The notes under the pieces were generated by a model, which saw nothing but the letters and a program-made list of their open reading frames with translations, was not told the DNA's origin and ran no database searches. The translations under genes and the position numbers were made by a program. From the NCBI GenBank assembly GCA_965243175.1, contig OZ251532.1:2666001-2730000 (forward strand): a stretch of 64,000 nucleotides of DNA. Reading direction: 5' to 3'. Shown here piece by piece: positions 63,738 to 64,000 of this stretch. Positions within the stretch are counted from its first letter, which is position 1; the number at the start of each line of letters is the position of its first letter. This stretch comes from VXYL01 sp965243175. Lineage in GTDB: Bacteria; Pseudomonadota; Gammaproteobacteria; Pseudomonadales; Azotimanducaceae.

Positions 63738-64000
63738 CTATGGTTGCCGTCGTTTGAACAACACGTGAACGGCGAAACCGCGCGGGTCTTGGGCGTCGGC
63801 TCGCTCGAACTTGCCGATAGCGTCCTCGGCTGCATTGATCAACGCAAGGACCTCCGGCCCGGAATACTCGCCTCCATGCGCGTAGTCCGCCTGCTGGCGC
63901 ACCTTCTGCAAGTCGATGAACGTGTCTCCGAAGGCGCGGATTCCCATTGGAAACGTCCGCATCACGCCTTGCTGCTGACACGCGCTTCGTGCCTTCCCGC
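63738..64000 (-). CDS. HEPN-like protein, C-terminal part (may run off the window)
   Basis: The frame is open to the window edge. From a GTG at 63965 it reads FPMGIRAFGDTFIDLQKVRQ, then QADYAHGGEYSGPEVLALIN and AEDAIGKFERA, resembling the C-terminal helices of HEPN-like proteins of the SAYYALFHLL type. If the gene starts upstream, the N-terminal helices lie outside the window. Paralogue 3 follows at once. HEPN domains are often RNases in toxin-antitoxin or defence pairs, but the catalytic Rx4-6H motif is not visible in this part. Confidence 0.5.
   Translation of the reverse strand, partial: GKARSACQQQGVMRTFPMGIRAFGDTFIDLQKVRQQADYAHGGEYSGPEVLALINAAEDAIGKFERADAQDPRGFAVHVLFKRRQP

Overview
The window is GC-rich chromosomal DNA of a gammaproteobacterium. 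The evidence is gene content and order: clpX-lon-hupB-ppiD; dnaX-ybaB-recR followed by rnd and a YcgN-family gene; a Pseudomonas-type class I nrdA/nrdB pair; and nuoG to nuoN in the Escherichia coli-like order. Start and stop codons overlap by 4 bp (ATGA, GTGA or TTGA) at many junctions, so genes are tightly packed. No rRNA, tRNA or CRISPR array was seen.

Layout. 1-9.9 kb: a cut-off CoxE/VWA gene with its MoxR ATPase; a minus-strand run dnaX-ybaB-recR-rnd-ycgN-membrane protein; a divergent glycerophosphodiesterase; a minus-strand run quinone oxidoreductase-rdgB-hemW. 10-13 kb: an accessory patch with an AAA/STAND-like ATPase, a PD-(D/E)XK nuclease-like gene and a 5'-truncated AlbA_2/HATPase-type gene. 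13-23.4 kb: DPP IV-type peptidase, pepQ, dcd with a small partner, an MFS transporter, a 44-bp palindromic repeat array, a type IIG-like adenine methyltransferase and an amidohydrolase. 23.5-30.5 kb: clpX, lon, hupB, ppiD and a GPP34-family gene. 30.5-35.4 kb: FAD oxidoreductase, nucleoside hydrolase, MFS transporter and glycerol kinase.

35.4-43.8 kb: the ribonucleotide reductase locus. nrdA carries a 378-residue homing-endonuclease intein, and a SfiI-family restriction-modification pair sits between nrdA and nrdB. A paired NrdR-box-like operator lies over a sigma70-like promoter upstream. Broken pieces of MT-A70, Rpn/DUF4351-like and DUF4268 genes follow nrdB. 43.8-47.9 kb: sarcosine oxidase soxA-soxG without soxB/soxD, and a retropepsin-like aspartic protease. 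48.1-58 kb: nuoG, H, I, J, K, L, M, N. The operon starts at nuoG in this window; nuoA-F are not adjacent.

58.1-64 kb: a second accessory region, visibly less GC-rich at first. It holds a large P-loop GTPase, a secreted protein with two TagO/VasI-like repeats, a hicB-hicA pair in which hicA is frameshifted, three paralogues of an unrecognised ~100-residue family (one fused in frame to a HicB-like domain), and a HEPN-like gene entering from the window edge.

Most notable: (1) a ~45-bp palindromic element in three loci which, in three different reading frames, supplies the stop end of a methyltransferase, the start codon of a protease and an in-frame insertion in NuoG; (2) an intein in NrdA with Gly, not Ser/Thr/Cys, at +1; (3) an SfiI-type R-M system embedded in the nrd operon; (4) an ATPase-nuclease pair that looks like a defence module; (5) the three-copy family with HicB and HEPN partners at the right end. 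Coordinates and motifs come from direct reading. Family names come from recognition of motifs, not from a database search.
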